Below, piece by piece: positions 45,094 to 53,401 of a DNA stretch of 64,000 nucleotides (within the stretch, counting starts at the first letter, position 1; each line of letters begins with the position of its first letter). Source of the DNA: Thalassomonas sp. RHCl1 (lineage in GTDB: Bacteria > Pseudomonadota > Gammaproteobacteria > Enterobacterales > Alteromonadaceae); assembly GCF_947387555.1 (NCBI RefSeq), contig NZ_CANDNZ010000003.1:62001-126000 (forward strand), in the 5' to 3' direction. The notes beneath the pieces were generated by a model, which saw nothing but the letters and a program-made list of their open reading frames with translations, had not been told where the DNA came from and ran no database searches. Made by a program: the position numbers and the translations under genes.

Positions 45094-46023
45094 TCACAGA
45101 TCCATCAATACCTTTATCTCATCCAATGCTTTTCTGCGGGCGTCCAAATATGAGCAATCTTTCAAGTGATTGATTGTCTTGCCTATCAGATGCCCTGCCA
45201 GCTGTGGATGCTTAGTATGAAAAGGAGCAATCGCATGACACAATCGCCGCTCAACAGAAATAATTTGTGTTAACTCCGTGGCATTACAGGAGGAAAGATC
45301 AAGAATATGGTGCTTATCATTAGGAATTAGCTTCCAGATAGACTCCGCAGTATGCATCTTATCGCGAAGCTCCATTGATTCTCCTTGACGCAATTTAGCT
45401 CCCAACACATATTCCAGCCATGGTCGTCCGATATCCGGAGAAGTATCAAAAAAGGAAAATAATGAACATCGATTATTTTCCAGCTTCTCTCTTTTTGTCC
45501 TAGTCCGGTCTACTAAAAACGACAAAGATTCTTTCACCCAGTTCCTGGTATCGGCTATAGCGTGTTTTTTATAACGTTTAAGTGCATATTTTATTTCTTG
45601 ATACGTCCAATCAGACTCTTTATCTGCCAAACAAATGATCTGCTCAGAATCGAAGATATCTTCAACCTCAAAGTTCCTGGATCGCCAATGAGCAATCAAA
45701 ATAGTTACTTCTTGATGTTGTAACGAATAATGAACATCTCGCAAACCTGCATTTCTTCGGACGTCAATCTGTAAAGCCTCCGCAGTATCAGCAAGGGCAT
45801 TAAGGATGTCACATATGCCGCTTGCTAGATAATCACGCCAATCTTTTTCAACTGCCTGTTCATAACTAATATTATACACTTGGCTTATTTCATTACAGCG
45901 GCTTGGAATCCAGTCAAAGCGTGCCGCATCCGCGGCATCGTAATATTCACCTTTATTCAGTGGGACCCCAAAACAAAGCGTACAATCCTTTAGGGAAGTA
46001 TGCTTGCCTGCATTTAATGTCAT
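45094..46023 (-). CDS. Unknown 309-aa protein with CHAT-like His and Cys motifs
   Basis: No family is certain. The protein is soluble, with an N-terminal Cys pair (DCTLCFG, residues 14 and 17). A strand-like segment VTILIAHWRS holds His112, and HHILDLSSCNATEL holds Cys246. The second resembles the catalytic Cys block of CHAT/caspase-like proteases (Leu-x-Ser-x-Cys-x-x-x-Glu) and the first the His block. The 134-residue spacing is longer than in most CHAT domains, so this remains a suggestion. It overlaps the preceding gene by 4 bp and lies 15 bp before the SLATT gene, so the three are one operon. A protease that switches on a membrane effector would fit the context. Confidence 0.45.
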   Translation of the reverse strand: MTLNAGKHTSLKDCTLCFGVPLNKGEYYDAADAARFDWIPSRCNEISQVYNISYEQAVEKDWRDYLASGICDILNALADTAEALQIDVRRNAGLRDVHYSLQHQEVTILIAHWRSRNFEVEDIFDSEQIICLADKESDWTYQEIKYALKRYKKHAIADTRNWVKESLSFLVDRTRTKREKLENNRCSLFSFFDTSPDIGRPWLEYVLGAKLRQGESMELRDKMHTAESIWKLIPNDKHHILDLSSCNATELTQIISVERRLCHAIAPFHTKHPQLAGHLIGKTINHLKDCSYLDARRKALDEIKVLMDL

Positions 46024-48929
46024 GATGACAACTCCTCCCGGACTTTCATTATCTTCTCTGTTATGTACTCGCCACTCAACTCACTTGGGATATAGATTTT
46101 TATATTGGCATCTTTAAAATTATGTCCAGGAAAGGTTTCTTTTAAATCATTACGCAGCTTCTCGGTAAGACTCTGCTTCAACTCAAAAGCAGTTTGAGAT
46201 TCCTGCACTGAATTTTTAAACCAACCAGATATTTTTTTCTTTGTCCAATAAGTCGCTTTGACGATTTTATTGTAGGCATTTGCGAAGAACTTTATGTTTC
46301 GTTGCTGACCTTGAAGCCCTTTCACCTGAAACACAACTTCTCCATATAGCGAGCCCGCCTTAGGTTTAAACCGACTAACTTTTGCAGAGTTTGCATCTAA
46401 TTTTTTCGGCGAAAACGGCTCATCAATGAGTTTAAAAAGGTATGGGTCACGCCCGCCTCGATTTATACGAAAATGACCTGTTTTTCCCGGGGGAGCTCGA
46501 CGCGAAGCTAAAGAATAAACCAGACCGTCAACTTCATTGGGTTTGAACCCCGCAGTAATCACATTATATCTGGCTCTACCTCCTGCCAAATCCTGAACAC
46601 TATCAATTAACTCCCGCTGGGTATGTTTTACTGTAACAAATTTGCCATTATCTATCAGATACGTACCGTCACTCCTACGAATAACCGCCAGAACACCTGG
46701 CTGCTGGGCAAAGATATCTTGGACTAACGTTTTTTCCCGGGCAGACAATACAGCACGGGTATGGCCCCGCCAAAATTTCGAGTCCCAAAAATGAAAACTC
46801 TCATTCAGTGAAAATTTTGTCGCCAAACTTACCGGCTTAGGAGCAGAAGCCATTAATACAGGCTCTCTACCCCGCCCCAAAAATCTCACTTTCGAAAGGT
46901 CATCAGTATGTACTTTCCAGACACCGTTACTCCCTCTTTCAATTTTTCCCCGAGTCATTAGAGGTGAAGCAGTGATGCGTTCAGTAAATGTTTTGAGGTT
47001 GTGACCGCCCTGTGAGTTAGCCAATATCCCTTTATTCAGGTCGTAAATCAAGACGGGCGTGTGTATCCAGCTGTATTTACTTTGTTTGGATTGATGTGCT
47101 GCAAGATAATTATCCAACCTTAATGCACTAGAGAGTGATAAAAAAGTAGATTGTAAACCCCTCACGGTTTCTATCTCTCCCAAAGATAGATTTTTTTCCT
47201 GAAAGTGCGGCCATTGACTTTTAGGCAAACCCGACCGTACAAACTCTAAGATATTTTGGGTCTCCTCATCAGTCAGGTAGCGAGCATTGGTCAGCCTTTG
47301 CGACCAGGCAGCCTCGAAACCTTTTGCACTTCGCTGGATTTTTTGTAAATCAAATAACAACCTGGGCTTGAAAGCTGTTAAAAACTCCTGGTAACGGGAA
47401 TTTAAACTTTCTTGAGATATGCCCGGTCTATAAGATAATGCTTCTAGCTTAAAGAGTTTCCAATTATGTGGGTTATCGGCTATGTTGTCAGCCAGTGTCA
47501 TCAATTGCTTTTTATCAAGCTGTGTGATTTTCTTTAATATAGACTCAATGATCATGCGATAGCTCTGCATCAACGGGCCTTTTTCTAGTAGTTTTCTTGA
47601 TGCAAAGTCTTCCCCTATCTCTCTGCAAGCCCTGAAAGCTTGTAATATTGCAGTATATTGAACAACCCTGACCAGATATGGATCTTGCTGCTTGGCAAAC
47701 CAATCAAAGCCATCAAGCTCAGCTTTTTGCACTTTAGGAGGCATGGTACCATCAACAATTAATTCATCCGGTAAATATGCCAAGGGAAGCACACCTGTAC
47801 GGTTAACTCCGTACAGTGTATGCCCGTTATCCGTTTTGGCAATGTAACCTGCAGCTTCCGAGTCATAGTTAAAGATAAGTGAATCGGCGTTAAGAAGTGT
47901 GATTAAATTTTCCTTAAATGCCCAGGATTTGGGGGCGGGATAGTCACGAAAGCCATACACAGCATTAAGGCCATTTAAAGACCAGCTTTTTAGCAATACA
48001 TCGGCAATAGTGAGTAGCATGCCAAATTCTGTATTGTCTAACTCGGGGCTTAAAATATTAAGCTCCCAACGCTCTATGTTATTATCGCCACCGACAACAA
48101 AACTACTGAGTGTCGCCGGATTTATGGTCTGCATCAACTCATTACTACGTACCTGACTTAACTGCAAGATCGTTTCCGCCCGTAATGGAGGTAAAGCTTC
48201 TAATGACACTTGGCGAGCACGCGCAAGCAGTATAAAACCACTCTGGTTTCTGATAGCACCAATAATCAAATCGCTGTCCACAGCAAATTGCCTGAGTTGG
48301 GCTCTACAACATGACAATTCGGTATTATCAGGCATCCAAAGCCCTACCATACCATAAGGTGAACTATGAAATACATCTACGTAATCAAGGTCAATATCTG
48401 AAATAGCTTGCGATTGTGCAGTCGTGAGTGATTTAAAAAAATATCCGCCCTTGGTCATACCTGAGTTTAACCACATCTCAAGCTCGCCTGGGAAAAATTC
48501 ATAATCTAATTGAGGAGTTTCTTTTTTTTGTTCGATGCTGTTTGCAATATCAATCACATGGGCTTTATATGTCGTGTCATAGTAAAGCTTATGAAGATCC
48601 TGTATCAGTTCAACATATTTGATATCGGTAAGTTCAAGCTGAGCTACGGCATCCATAACCCAGCCCTTATAACCAACAGTATGCTTTTTATAGGAAGCGT
48701 TTGGGAGCAGAGTTTCCAAGTCTTCCGGGGTGACATGAGGAGGGGGCTCTGAAGCTATGATAACATACTCATTCCCGCTCAGTTTTTCCGCGGCAATCCC
48801 CTGAAATGAATAAGGAAAAATATTGCGGAAGTCTTTCCATATTTGGTCGCTCGCATCCCTGTTACTGGCCTGTAATTCTCCCTGAAACAATAATGACATG
48901 AATATTATAAAACTGAGTATTACTTTCAT
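46020..48929 (-). CDS. Large secreted or periplasmic protein of unknown function, first gene of SLATT operon
   Basis: A 969-residue protein with an N-terminal signal peptide (FIIFMSLLFQGELQA-SN). No domain is recognised. Residues 25-110 start with a compact alpha/beta part, and the middle (about 200-420) has many strands. About 420-620 is helical, and the last 250 residues are basic and beta-rich with RXRAPPGKTGHFRINRGGRDPY-like stretches. The tail (about 905-969) is helical with QSLTEKLRNDLKETFPGH. It is the promoter-proximal gene of the operon and overlaps the next gene by 4 bp. A secreted sensor or toxin-like partner of the CHAT-like and SLATT proteins is possible. Nothing in the sequence proves a role. 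Confidence 0.55.
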   Translation of the reverse strand: MKVILSFIIFMSLLFQGELQASNRDASDQIWKDFRNIFPYSFQGIAAEKLSGNEYVIIASEPPPHVTPEDLETLLPNASYKKHTVGYKGWVMDAVAQLELTDIKYVELIQDLHKLYYDTTYKAHVIDIANSIEQKKETPQLDYEFFPGELEMWLNSGMTKGGYFFKSLTTAQSQAISDIDLDYVDVFHSSPYGMVGLWMPDNTELSCCRAQLRQFAVDSDLIIGAIRNQSGFILLARARQVSLEALPPLRAETILQLSQVRSNELMQTINPATLSSFVVGGDNNIERWELNILSPELDNTEFGMLLTIADVLLKSWSLNGLNAVYGFRDYPAPKSWAFKENLITLLNADSLIFNYDSEAAGYIAKTDNGHTLYGVNRTGVLPLAYLPDELIVDGTMPPKVQKAELDGFDWFAKQQDPYLVRVVQYTAILQAFRACREIGEDFASRKLLEKGPLMQSYRMIIESILKKITQLDKKQLMTLADNIADNPHNWKLFKLEALSYRPGISQESLNSRYQEFLTAFKPRLLFDLQKIQRSAKGFEAAWSQRLTNARYLTDEETQNILEFVRSGLPKSQWPHFQEKNLSLGEIETVRGLQSTFLSLSSALRLDNYLAAHQSKQSKYSWIHTPVLIYDLNKGILANSQGGHNLKTFTERITASPLMTRGKIERGSNGVWKVHTDDLSKVRFLGRGREPVLMASAPKPVSLATKFSLNESFHFWDSKFWRGHTRAVLSAREKTLVQDIFAQQPGVLAVIRRSDGTYLIDNGKFVTVKHTQRELIDSVQDLAGGRARYNVITAGFKPNEVDGLVYSLASRRAPPGKTGHFRINRGGRDPYLFKLIDEPFSPKKLDANSAKVSRFKPKAGSLYGEVVFQVKGLQGQQRNIKFFANAYNKIVKATYWTKKKISGWFKNSVQESQTAFELKQSLTEKLRNDLKETFPGHNFKDANIKIYIPSELSGEYITEKIMKVREELSS

Positions 48930-49288
48930 AGCATAAGCCTCAATCGATAAATGTAAGTACGAGATAACTTACTCGTGAAAGCCTGTCTTTAACCGGGTAG
49001 TAAAGACTAATTCTGTAGATCAGCAGGAATACTTTTATCATTTGAAATTTGTTCCGGATGTTTAATATTCATCACTGCCAACCATGATTTCACCGAGATG
49101 TTTTCGGTCTGCACATACTTGGAACTCAATATTGAAGAGCTTTTAATATGATAATCAGGCCTAGGTTATCGCAACATTGTTAGTAGCAACACGACCGATA
49201 ATATAATCAGAAACTAATGCGATGCCACCACATTCATACCAGTGCCATCACTACGGAAAATCTCTCACCTTAAAAAAGGTTCGAGCAG
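48930..49288. other. Intergenic region upstream of the SLATT operon
   Basis: Holds the promoter of the minus-strand operon. A perfect 7-bp hairpin GTCTTTA/TAAAGAC at 48985-49007 lies about 60 bp before the start. No gene is seen. Confidence 0.4.
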
Positions 49289-49764
49289 AATAATTAATCA
49301 GAACAAGGCACCGCTTTGAGCAACCAGGAAAGAGGAAAAAGTATCATCGATGCAGCCGAAATGTCACTAAGCTTGACGTTACCAATCAGGCACAAGCCAG
49401 CGAAATAGCTCAATTTGCCAAATATACCAAGTTCTTGGGTAACGGTCTGGCAGTGATCGACTTTACGAGTCGCCTTGGTAATATTCAAAATACCCATAGA
49501 GCCGGTGGCAACTGGCACAAGCAACTTTTTATAGAATCCACCAGTTTTATAGCAAGTGCAGCTGCCGGAACTATGATGATTAATGCAGGCAGTTATGGGC
49601 TTGGTTTTTTAATCACAGCGACTCCCATAGGCTGGGTAGGATTAATTATCGGCGGTATTCTGGTGGTAGGCGCAGTTGCCGGAGCATCACTAGGGGCAAA
49701 TTACACACTTCAACAAACTAGCGGCAACTGGTACGACGCTATAATAAATACTTTAGGAATATAA
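49289..49764 (+). pseudogene. Remnant of a glycine-zipper toxin
   Basis: The frame opens after a TAA at about 49286 without an ATG and ends at 49764. The translation KLDVTNQAQASEIAQFAKYTKFLGNGLAVIDFTSRLGNIQ... ends in a Gly/Ala-rich membrane region (FIASAAAGTMMINAG, GWVGLIIGGILVVGAVAGASLG). Layout and motif order follow the C-terminal 150 residues of the toxin-like protein at 42245. The N-terminal two thirds are missing, so this is a C-terminal scrap or an orphan toxin cassette. A different frame over the first 100 bp (SIIDAAEMSLSLTLP) suggests a frameshift as well. Confidence 0.6.
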
Positions 49765-49768
49765 GACT

Positions 49769-50082
49769 ATGAGTACATTTTCAAAGTTATTAGCTTTTGA
49801 CTTCTTATTTATACTCTTGTCTTGTGTTTTATATGTGCTATTTGGACAAGTAACAGTAAGAAAATTAAGGAAAAAACCAAAAACAAAAATTCTTTGGGTA
49901 TGGAGTACGCCAGTGGCTGGGATATTATTAATGTTGCATCAGCACAGGCAACACCCCGCCGTTTGAGTCGGAAATTAGAAAAAGGCCCGCTTTCTTACCT
50001 TTACGCCAATTCAGACTTACTATTTGAAAATACGAGTAAATTTGACCAAATTCTAGGTGCTGTTTTTACTGGCTTTTCATGA
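49769..50082 (+). pseudogene. Frameshifted partner gene of the toxin remnant
   Basis: The frame at 49769 gives MSTFSKLLAFDFLFILLSCVLYVLFGQVTVRKL, a membrane segment, and then goes off register near 49890. The natural continuation (SLGMEYASGWDIINVASAQATPRRLSRKLEKG...FDQILGAVFTGF) is in another frame up to 50082. Rejoining them gives a protein of about 105 residues with one membrane helix, 4 bp after the toxin remnant and in the place of an immunity gene. One indel in a run of A (AAAAAACCAAAAACAAAAA) explains the break. A sequencing error cannot be excluded. Confidence 0.65.
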
Positions 50083-50142
50083 GTTCAAGTTTTGCCTGTG
50101 TTTTATTGGTGTTATTAAACTATTTAGGGGTATTTGATGGAT

Positions 50143-50173
50143 AAATGCAGGTTTGTGGATGTCTCGCATTGCG
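50143..50173 (-). repeat. Dispersed intergenic repeat, copy 6
   Basis: GCAGGTTTGTGGATGTCTCG plus CATTGC is the core. On the minus strand it reads RAMRDIHKPAFIH. Confidence 0.55.
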
Positions 50174-50247
50174 CGTTTTATAAAATCGCTATGTAATTCA
50201 CGATTGAAACTTCTGTGCTGTTGCAGAGAAAAGCGTTTCATTCATGG

Positions 50248-50850
50248 TTAGTATCCTTCCATATCGGTTTTTCGTTCGGTTAAATTATTTAAATCCCCGT
50301 CATTGACATAATATTTTTTATCCCCGTCATGCAATAAAAATGGCTGATAATCTTCTTGCCATCGACAAATACTGGAGGCCATATTTTTACGGTTTGGGTT
50401 ATAGTGAGCAAATTCGAACATGACTAACTTATTGGTTAAGTCACAATTTAAGGATGACAGTTTCTTACTGTACTCTGGTACTTCTTTGAAAGTCGTTTGG
50501 TCAGCCCCCCAAAGGGTATAAGTTTGCTTATCTCGTTCAATATAGATATCTTGAGACACTCGCTGCTCAGCCAGTTCATTAACAGCAATACGAGACATTA
50601 TGGTTTTCTCGGGGAAGTAAAATTGCCCTTTATCATCAGTTTTTACATGGTCAATACGCTCAACCTCATCTACATAAATTAATAAACGAGACACTTGAAT
50701 ATTGGCAACGGGCTGGCCGTTTTCTGTCACTACCCCTTTAACTTCAGGACTAAGGTAGGCTTCTTTTTTCTTAAACCAACCAAACACATCGGCTCCCAGA
50801 CTGAATACGGATAAAGCAAATAGGCAAGGCAGGGACGAAAACGGAAACAC
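50248..50850 (-). CDS. DUF6795 domain protein
   Basis: A 200-residue protein with an N-terminal hydrophobic segment (signal peptide or anchor, about 5-20). A transthyretin-like beta-sandwich follows: YLSPEVKGVVTENGQPVANIQVSRLLIYVDE, then HVKTDDKGQFYFPEKTIMSR and TYTLWGADQTTFKE. This matches the DUF6795 pattern (Leu-Ser-Pro-Glu-Val-x-Gly, Asn-Gly-x-Pro-Val, Thr-Asp-x-x-Gly-x-Phe). The biochemical role is unknown. It lies next to the decayed toxin pair. A 76-bp piece of the same gene lies at 39446. Confidence 0.75.
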   Translation of the reverse strand: MFPFSSLPCLFALSVFSLGADVFGWFKKKEAYLSPEVKGVVTENGQPVANIQVSRLLIYVDEVERIDHVKTDDKGQFYFPEKTIMSRIAVNELAEQRVSQDIYIERDKQTYTLWGADQTTFKEVPEYSKKLSSLNCDLTNKLVMFEFAHYNPNRKNMASSICRWQEDYQPFLLHDGDKKYYVNDGDLNNLTERKTDMEGY

Positions 50851-51100
50851 GAAGAACTAGGCTCCATATAGTCAGACATTAGCTTTTCCTTGCTAGTTAT
50901 TTTTAAAATGTTACGTTGTTAAATTAATCAAAGCAATTATTTAGTTCAATAAACAAACAGCCATCAAAAAACATCAGCCAAACTAATTCATGCCTTTAAC
51001 GCCAATTTGCCCCCACATGCCGAATTGAGTATTTACCGTAAACATCTGACCAATGCATTATATGTTGGACTGCTCTGAACCGATCGCTGCAGTCATGATA

Positions 51101-51133
51101 AAGCTGCTGTACCTGTTTAAAATACAGCAGCTT
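51101..51133 (-). terminator. Terminator of symE-like gene 2
   Basis: AAGCTGCTGTA and TACAGCAGCTT form an 11-bp perfect stem after the SymE stop, followed on the minus strand by TTATCATG. It is identical to the stem after copy 1. Confidence 0.7.
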
Positions 51134-51162
51134 ACCTTATGGCTTTTCAATAAAGCACGGGG

Positions 51163-51447
51163 TTAGTTTTCAACAGCCTGGCTTAGCTCCGACTGTTTCG
51201 GCCTGATAACTAGCTCCGCCTGGTTGACAACAATACTGACCTTTTGCCCTGTAGGGAAACCGGCCAGGTGCAGCCATTTCCCCCTGAGCACTACACAAGG
51301 CTCCAGCTTGACGGGCACATAGTTAATCCCTATGCCACGGGTTTTCGACGCAGTATTGCAAACCGTTTCCTGTACGGTAAGTTGCCGATAAATGGGATAT
51401 TTTACTTTTGCCGAGGCAGGCTCTGGCGTATGATGATATTTAGCCAT
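51163..51447 (-). CDS. SymE-like toxin (copy 2)
   Basis: 94 residues, about nine tenths identical to the product at 21802-22086 apart from the last ten residues. MAKYHHTPEPASAKVKYPIY is followed by the SymE core PCVVLRGKWLHLAGFPTGQ and the strand VSIVVNQAELVI. The start follows AAGGAG. It has the same leader hairpins, upstream terminator-like hairpin and downstream terminator as copy 1, so the whole unit was duplicated. Confidence 0.8.
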   Translation of the reverse strand: MAKYHHTPEPASAKVKYPIYRQLTVQETVCNTASKTRGIGINYVPVKLEPCVVLRGKWLHLAGFPTGQKVSIVVNQAELVIRPKQSELSQAVEN

Positions 51448-51478
51448 TACGTACTCCTTGAGAAGTTCGTGGTGGTTA

Positions 51479-51669
51479 GCAACCTCTGGGTGTCTCTAGC
51501 ACTCGGGGGTTGCGACTTAAGTTACTACGTTTGCTTTAGTAGTAACGGTTGTTATTGCAGCAGTTCATTGGTGGGAGTGTTGCAATAGGTGCTTTCCTTT
51601 TGGACTTGGATAGCATTATTAAGGAAAGACCAATTTACGGGGAAATCAATAGTGAATTGGTCTTTTTTT
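51479..51669 (+). ncRNA. Structured RNA element beside symE-like gene 2 (candidate SymR-type antisense RNA or 5' UTR)
   Basis: Stem 1 at 51479-51492/51500-51513 pairs over 14 bases and has C-G where copy 1 has T-A. Stem 2 is at 51553-51562/51578-51587 (TATTGCAGCA/TGTTGCAATA, one G-U). A 9-bp terminator AGACCAATT/AATTGGTCT at 51627-51663 with seven T ends the plus-strand reading. It lies opposite and upstream of the SymE start, where Escherichia coli has symR. The 5' end and strand of the active RNA are not settled by sequence. Confidence 0.45.
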
Positions 51670-51936
51670 AGGTAAATTTGAAAGGTTGTTTTTTTGTTCT
51701 AAAAGGGACAAAAAAACTGCCTTAGTCTTGCATATTTTTCAATATCTCAGAGCTAATTTACGGCTGCCCAACTATTTTGACAGCTAAAGTTTGCTCCTAA
51801 AAGTGGTAAAGTTGATCATATAAGCTCACGCTTATTTACTAGCAGCTTTGCTGTTAAATACATTTACCCTGTCTATAGTTAAAAGAAGCTGGCAATTTAC
51901 AATAATTATACATGACGATCATAACCAAATAGTTAA

Positions 51937-53037
51937 ATGATGACACGAAAATTTAGTGGGTCTGTTATGATAAATAATTGGATAAAAGCATTGCTATTGA
52001 GAACTTTTTTGAATCTTGGCGTGAAATTTGGCAAGGATGGTGTTGATAAGTGGCTAAAAGCACAATCGAAAGTAGATGAATACGACTTTAACCAAATCAG
52101 TTTAAACAAAGACTTCAATGGCTACCTATGGCTTTATTTAATAGTCTTATTTATGATTTGGGTAGTCTTGATAAAATATTATGCGTGGGAAGGTGCAACA
52201 GCAGCTTTATTCTTTTCAATATCAATTCTAGTTATAGCTCATACAATTCATGGTGTCATACGTGAAATATCAGTCCATCCTGGCAATATACATGGTTATA
52301 ATGAATCACAAAATAGAGTAGGAAACTATAGTAATTTAGGCTCTAAATTCCACAATACTATCAGGCAAATCTGGTTTTATCGTTGGTATCGCTTTTTATA
52401 TACTAAATCAGGAGAAGGGTGGTCATATCGTCCCTATCTCTTAATAATAGTGTTTATTGCTCTCCTCTATTGGACCCCACTGATTAGTTTCGCTTTCGCT
52501 AGTCTATTCATTGCTACATTTATAATGGTATGTTTCAAAATGAACTTTCCCATAGCTTTATATATGGGAAGTTCAAGTTTAGATTCTCACATCTTGTTTA
52601 AAAAAATTAGAAATATATCCCGAATTAAATGGATTTCATTATTGCATGATACGGTTGCTCTTTCAGACTCACCAACAAATACAATGGAAGATTTTTCCGC
52701 GGCTATTGAAAAATTGGCTCTCACAAATACCTGGTCTCTCAGATTACAATCTGATGATGATTGGCTAAATGTAGTAAAAGAGCTTATTGATCATTCCGCA
52801 GTTATACTAGTAAAAGTTGACGAAGTTGATGCAGTCCAACAGGAGTTAGATGCTTTAGCATCTGCACATTACCTCAATCGCGTTATAATTATTGGCGACT
52901 TGAGTCAAAAGGAAAATTTTATACCTGCAGCGCTCCACCATAGAGTTATATTGGAAAAAGATGCCTTTGAATTACTTTCACACATACATACTAGCCCTGG
53001 TAAGTTCTTAGCAAGAATGAAGGATTTAAGCGGTTGA
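51937..53037 (+). CDS. Four-helix membrane protein with possible TIR-like C-terminal domain
   Basis: A 366-residue protein, AT-rich compared with its neighbours. Four membrane segments at about 64-80, 88-105, 168-184 and 188-203 precede a soluble domain at about 225-366. That domain has DWLNVVKELIDHSAVILVKVDEVDAVQQELDALASAHYLNRVIIIGD, an alternating strand-helix pattern with a conserved-looking Glu (QQELDAL) that recalls TIR or TIR-like folds. The assignment is tentative. It lies alone between the SymE unit and a recombinase, as cargo genes of mobile islands often do. ATG at 51937 or 51940 could start it. Confidence 0.55.
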   Translation: MMTRKFSGSVMINNWIKALLLRTFLNLGVKFGKDGVDKWLKAQSKVDEYDFNQISLNKDFNGYLWLYLIVLFMIWVVLIKYYAWEGATAALFFSISILVIAHTIHGVIREISVHPGNIHGYNESQNRVGNYSNLGSKFHNTIRQIWFYRWYRFLYTKSGEGWSYRPYLLIIVFIALLYWTPLISFAFASLFIATFIMVCFKMNFPIALYMGSSSLDSHILFKKIRNISRIKWISLLHDTVALSDSPTNTMEDFSAAIEKLALTNTWSLRLQSDDDWLNVVKELIDHSAVILVKVDEVDAVQQELDALASAHYLNRVIIIGDLSQKENFIPAALHHRVILEKDAFELLSHIHTSPGKFLARMKDLSG

Positions 53038-53401
53038 TATTAATGTTTTTGTTTGGTTCTCTATTACAACAGTCCTCCTTGATAATTATTTAAGCTAGGG
53101 TAACCCTCCTATTTCAGTAGCATATTGAGAAAACTATATATTTCAATAATGTACCTAATGTATTATAAAACAGCTTCTCAACTAAACACCCAAAATATTT
53201 TACATAAATACTCATTCCCATCAACTTCACACCCCTTTAAAAACCTCAACTTACTTAAATGATGATTTATGTAAGTAATGAATGTTTTTATCTGGTAACG
53301 CTGGATTATCTAGGTTATATTTAACGAGATTTACTGTTCAAATGAACAGTGCTTAAAGCAAGTCGTCGCGAAAATAAATCAGAACAAGACAAAGGCCACT
53401 T
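53038..53401. other. Intergenic region upstream of the recombinase
   Basis: 364 bp, AT-rich, no gene seen. The recombinase promoter and the LexA-like box described separately lie near its right end. Confidence 0.4.
53333..53350. promoter_or_regulatory. LexA-like SOS box upstream of the recombinase
   Basis: ACTGTTCA-AA-TGAACAGT is a perfect palindrome and fits the gammaproteobacterial LexA pattern CTGT-N8-ACAG. It ends 51 bp before the recombinase start. The middle (TCAAATGA) differs from the usual TATATATA, so binding strength is uncertain. Confidence 0.5.
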
